Assembly: GCF_007993935.1 (NCBI RefSeq)
Contig: NZ_VITY01000022.1
Location: 1-64,000 of the forward strand
Length of the DNA stretch: 64,000 bases
Source of the DNA: Bradyrhizobium macuxiense
GTDB lineage: Bacteria; Pseudomonadota; Alphaproteobacteria; Rhizobiales; Xanthobacteraceae
Direction: 5' to 3'
Shown here: positions 62,102 through 64,000 of the stretch, in pieces
How positions within the stretch are numbered: the stretch's first letter is position 1
Layout: each line of letters begins with the position of its first letter
Translations under genes and position numbers: made by a program
The notes under the pieces: generated by a model
Told to the model about the DNA's origin: nothing
What the model saw: only the letters and a program-made list of their open reading frames with translations
Databases searched by the model: none

Positions 62102-63162
62102 GGGTACTTTGCCTCGAGTAGACGCGTCCGATACCATTCGATGGTGCGGTCCAAGGCGACGTCGAATGGAATACCAATCGAAAGGCCAAGTTCGTCGTGG
62201 GCGCGGGCAATGGACGGTACATAGCGCTCCGGCGGACGATCAGCTTGGGCAACGCCCTGAATTTCAATAGCCGGCTGCGCCAAACCTGCGGCCCTGGCAA
62301 CGACCATCGCCAGGCTCGCAATTGAAACGGGCTGATCGGATCCCACATTGTAGGCGCGTGATGGCAAACCGCGCATGAGAATGGCTAGCAGCCAAATTAC
62401 CAGATCAACCGCGTACATATATGAACGCAGGGGTGTTCCATCGCCACGAATAACGATCGGTTGACCCAGGATGGCGTCACGGATGAAATTTCCAGCGGCA
62501 AATTGCCGGTCGAGCGCGAGGTAGGGACCAATCTGGGCAAAGACGCGCGCCGATTTGCACGATAGCCCGGCTTCCGCACCATAGGCGGTGCCCAGCCATT
62601 CAGCGGCACGTTTGCCCAGTGCATAGGCCGCACCGACGACCGACGGGTCGGGTGCGCCCAAATAGTCTTCGCATACAAGGTCAATGTGGGCGGGTATGGG
62701 ACCGTAGATCGCACCCGAGGACAGCAGCAGCACGTCGGTGATGCCCCGCTTTCGGCAGAAGTCGAGCAATCGCCGCGTTCCGCCGACGGTAACGTCGAAA
62801 GTGTGCAAAGGTGAGGATGTCGCGATAACGTCGGTGGCCCCATGGATGGCGTGGGTGAAAGAGCTGGGAGGAAACACGAAATCCCGCACATCGCCGGCGA
62901 TGAGCTTCACGGCCGGATCGGTGCCAAGGTGAGGATGAGTGGCGGCGAACCGAGCCGGATCACGGCTCAGAACCGTTATCGAAAGCGCCAAAGACAGAGC
63001 GCGATCCGCATGGATCAGAGCTTCGAGCAGCCAGCGGCCGATATAACCGGTGCCGCCAGTGATAAATATACGCGCGCCAACAAGGGCTCTGAGATCGGAG
63101 CTTGCGTGCTTGAGGACAAGATCGAGATCGGCTTGCGGAACGGCCAATTTGAGGCACCTCAA
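62098..63162 (-). CDS. NAD-dependent epimerase/dehydratase (SDR extended)
   Basis: The 354-residue protein has the Rossmann motif ITGGTGYIGRWLLEAL, LLLSSGAIYGP with the catalytic Ser, YALGKRAAE as YxxxK, and YNVGSDQPVSIASLAMVV at the end, as in nucleotide-sugar 4-epimerases and dehydratases. The TTG at 63162 overlaps the stop of the kinase gene; this fits the tightly coupled operon better than the frame extended to 63306. The substrate may be a nucleotide sugar derived from the transketolase product. Confidence 0.82.
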   Translation of the reverse strand: MRCLKLAVPQADLDLVLKHASSDLRALVGARIFITGGTGYIGRWLLEALIHADRALSLALSITVLSRDPARFAATHPHLGTDPAVKLIAGDVRDFVFPPSSFTHAIHGATDVIATSSPLHTFDVTVGGTRRLLDFCRKRGITDVLLLSSGAIYGPIPAHIDLVCEDYLGAPDPSVVGAAYALGKRAAEWLGTAYGAEAGLSCKSARVFAQIGPYLALDRQFAAGNFIRDAILGQPIVIRGDGTPLRSYMYAVDLVIWLLAILMRGLPSRAYNVGSDQPVSIASLAMVVARAAGLAQPAIEIQGVAQADRPPERYVPSIARAHDELGLSIGIPFDVALDRTIEWYRTRLLEAKYP

Positions 63163-64000
63163 TGGTCCGAAGCGAAGGCGACGATTTCCAGGACGCGACG
63201 GTTGAAGTCGAGGCTGCTGCTCCCATGAGTCTCGAAAAGCACCGAAAGCCACGATTTGAGCACGATTATCAGAATCAAGACCGCAATCTCTACCTCCTTC
63301 TTCCAAGGGGTGTGCCCAAACATGGTCGGTGAATAATGAGGACGCTGGGCCATGAAGGTCAGCCAGTAGAGATAGTCATAGCCTTCGATTCCCCAGAGCG
63401 CATCTTCCCAATCGATGGCCACGAGGCCTCCGCTGTCGATCATTAAGTTGCGAGCGCCAAGATCACCATGGCAGGGAACCGCAACGAAGCGATGCTGTTC
63501 GTCCTCCAGCAGATCGAGGCAGGCCGAGGCCCAGCCCTGCGCCTTCCCGTGTATATGAGCGCCCGAAATCAAACCACTGAGAGCAGCCTGACCTTCGCGC
63601 AGTAGCGTAGCAAAATCATCGTGGTCCGGAATGGCTGCAGTTACCTTGGGATCGTTAAGCCTACGGGACCAACTTGCAATCAAGGCACGCAACAGCTCTC
63701 CAGTGGGCGGACACGGCGGGTGGGACAAGGCATCGGTGACCAGCCAAAAGCGAGCCCCAAGCTCGACCGTCTGGACATGGAGGCGCTCGCCATACAGGGC
63801 GGACAGCAAGGCACCCTCCTTGCGCAGCGCCGGTTCGCCCCCGGTGAACGCGTTCGTCTTGGCAACACGCTGACGTCCGTCGATAAGAACGAGAAACGCC
63901 GCGCCGAGTGTGCCTCCTTTGATAAGCGTCGCCGCGCTGCTGCCGAGCGAGGCGCTGAGCCGAGCGACATCTTGCGCTGGTATAATTCCGCAAGCAGCGC
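63159..64000 (-). CDS. APH/choline-kinase-fold phosphotransferase, partial at the window edge
   Basis: The frame is open to the right edge of the window, so the true start is outside. The visible part begins with an N-lobe (ASLGSSAATLIKGGTLGAAF, RVAKTNAFTGGEPALRKEGA) containing the ATP-lysine environment. It continues to the catalytic loop CHGDLGARNLMIDSGG and the metal motif AIDWEDALWGIEGYDYLYWL. A C-terminal membrane-like helix follows (VEIAVLILIIVLKSWLSVLF), unusual for the fold. It is a small-molecule kinase, probably of a sugar or amino-alcohol, in an operon with the epimerase and transketolase genes. Confidence 0.78.
   Translation of the reverse strand, partial: AACGIIPAQDVARLSASLGSSAATLIKGGTLGAAFLVLIDGRQRVAKTNAFTGGEPALRKEGALLSALYGERLHVQTVELGARFWLVTDALSHPPCPPTGELLRALIASWSRRLNDPKVTAAIPDHDDFATLLREGQAALSGLISGAHIHGKAQGWASACLDLLEDEQHRFVAVPCHGDLGARNLMIDSGGLVAIDWEDALWGIEGYDYLYWLTFMAQRPHYSPTMFGHTPWKKEVEIAVLILIIVLKSWLSVLFETHGSSSLDFNRRVLEIVAFASDH

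Overview
The window reads as an accessory, repeatedly rearranged stretch of an alphaproteobacterial chromosome, most likely the symbiosis island of a Bradyrhizobium. Reasons: two genes resembling rhizobial type III effectors (YopJ/NopJ-like and NopP-like), each behind a tts-box-like sequence; small proteins of Bradyrhizobium type (DUF3551 and others); IS21 and IS110 elements; and many gene relics (integrase, large serine recombinase, IS3, DUF2958, ABC transporter genes). All identifications come from reading translated sequence by eye. No database search was run.

Layout. 0-6.2 kb: small hypothetical genes, a frameshifted Crp/Fnr regulator and an intact GGDEF-EAL protein. 6.4-9.3 kb: a decaying organosulfur-type operon (LLM flavin monooxygenase, livG, livF, acyl-CoA dehydrogenase-like flavoprotein) in which only the last gene looks intact. 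10.6-14.7 kb: effector island with an extra yciB between the two effector genes. 15-17 kb: integrase relic and small membrane proteins. 17.1-27.9 kb (plus strand): a phosphonate-type biosynthetic cluster: PEP-mutase-like enzyme, nucleotidyltransferase, IS21, aminotransferase, CDP-alcohol phosphatidyltransferase, a second PLP enzyme, GNAT and SAM methyltransferase. 28-43.9 kb (minus strand): an uptake and processing set: alpha/beta hydrolase, IS110, sugar/phosphodiester-type binding protein, type I phosphodiesterase, TonB-ExbD-ExbB, TonB-dependent receptor, M14-type deacylase, PLP enzyme and ABC permease. 43.96-53.4 kb: a nine-gene periplasmic redox cassette (DUF1592, DUF1552, cytochrome c', cytochrome b561, cupredoxin, DUF6351-like and unknown secreted proteins). 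It separates the two permease genes of the ABC transporter. 53.6-55.8 kb: the other permease and the ATPase. 57-64 kb: a polytopic membrane protein, then a glycan-type set (GT2, split transketolase, NAD-dependent epimerase, APH-type kinase that runs off the window).

How the parts may work together. The biosynthetic block and the uptake block carry related promoter-region sequences around a core resembling CT(A/G)GATGACA. In the uptake block this core reads on the coding strand as TGTCATC followed 11 bases later by a second TGT-like unit, which resembles a Pho box. A make-and-retrieve system for a phosphonate- or phosphodiester-containing compound, similar in logic to rhizopines, is an inference from gene content and the shared motif. 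The DUF1592/DUF1552/cytochrome/cupredoxin cassette is the second candidate for an undescribed system.
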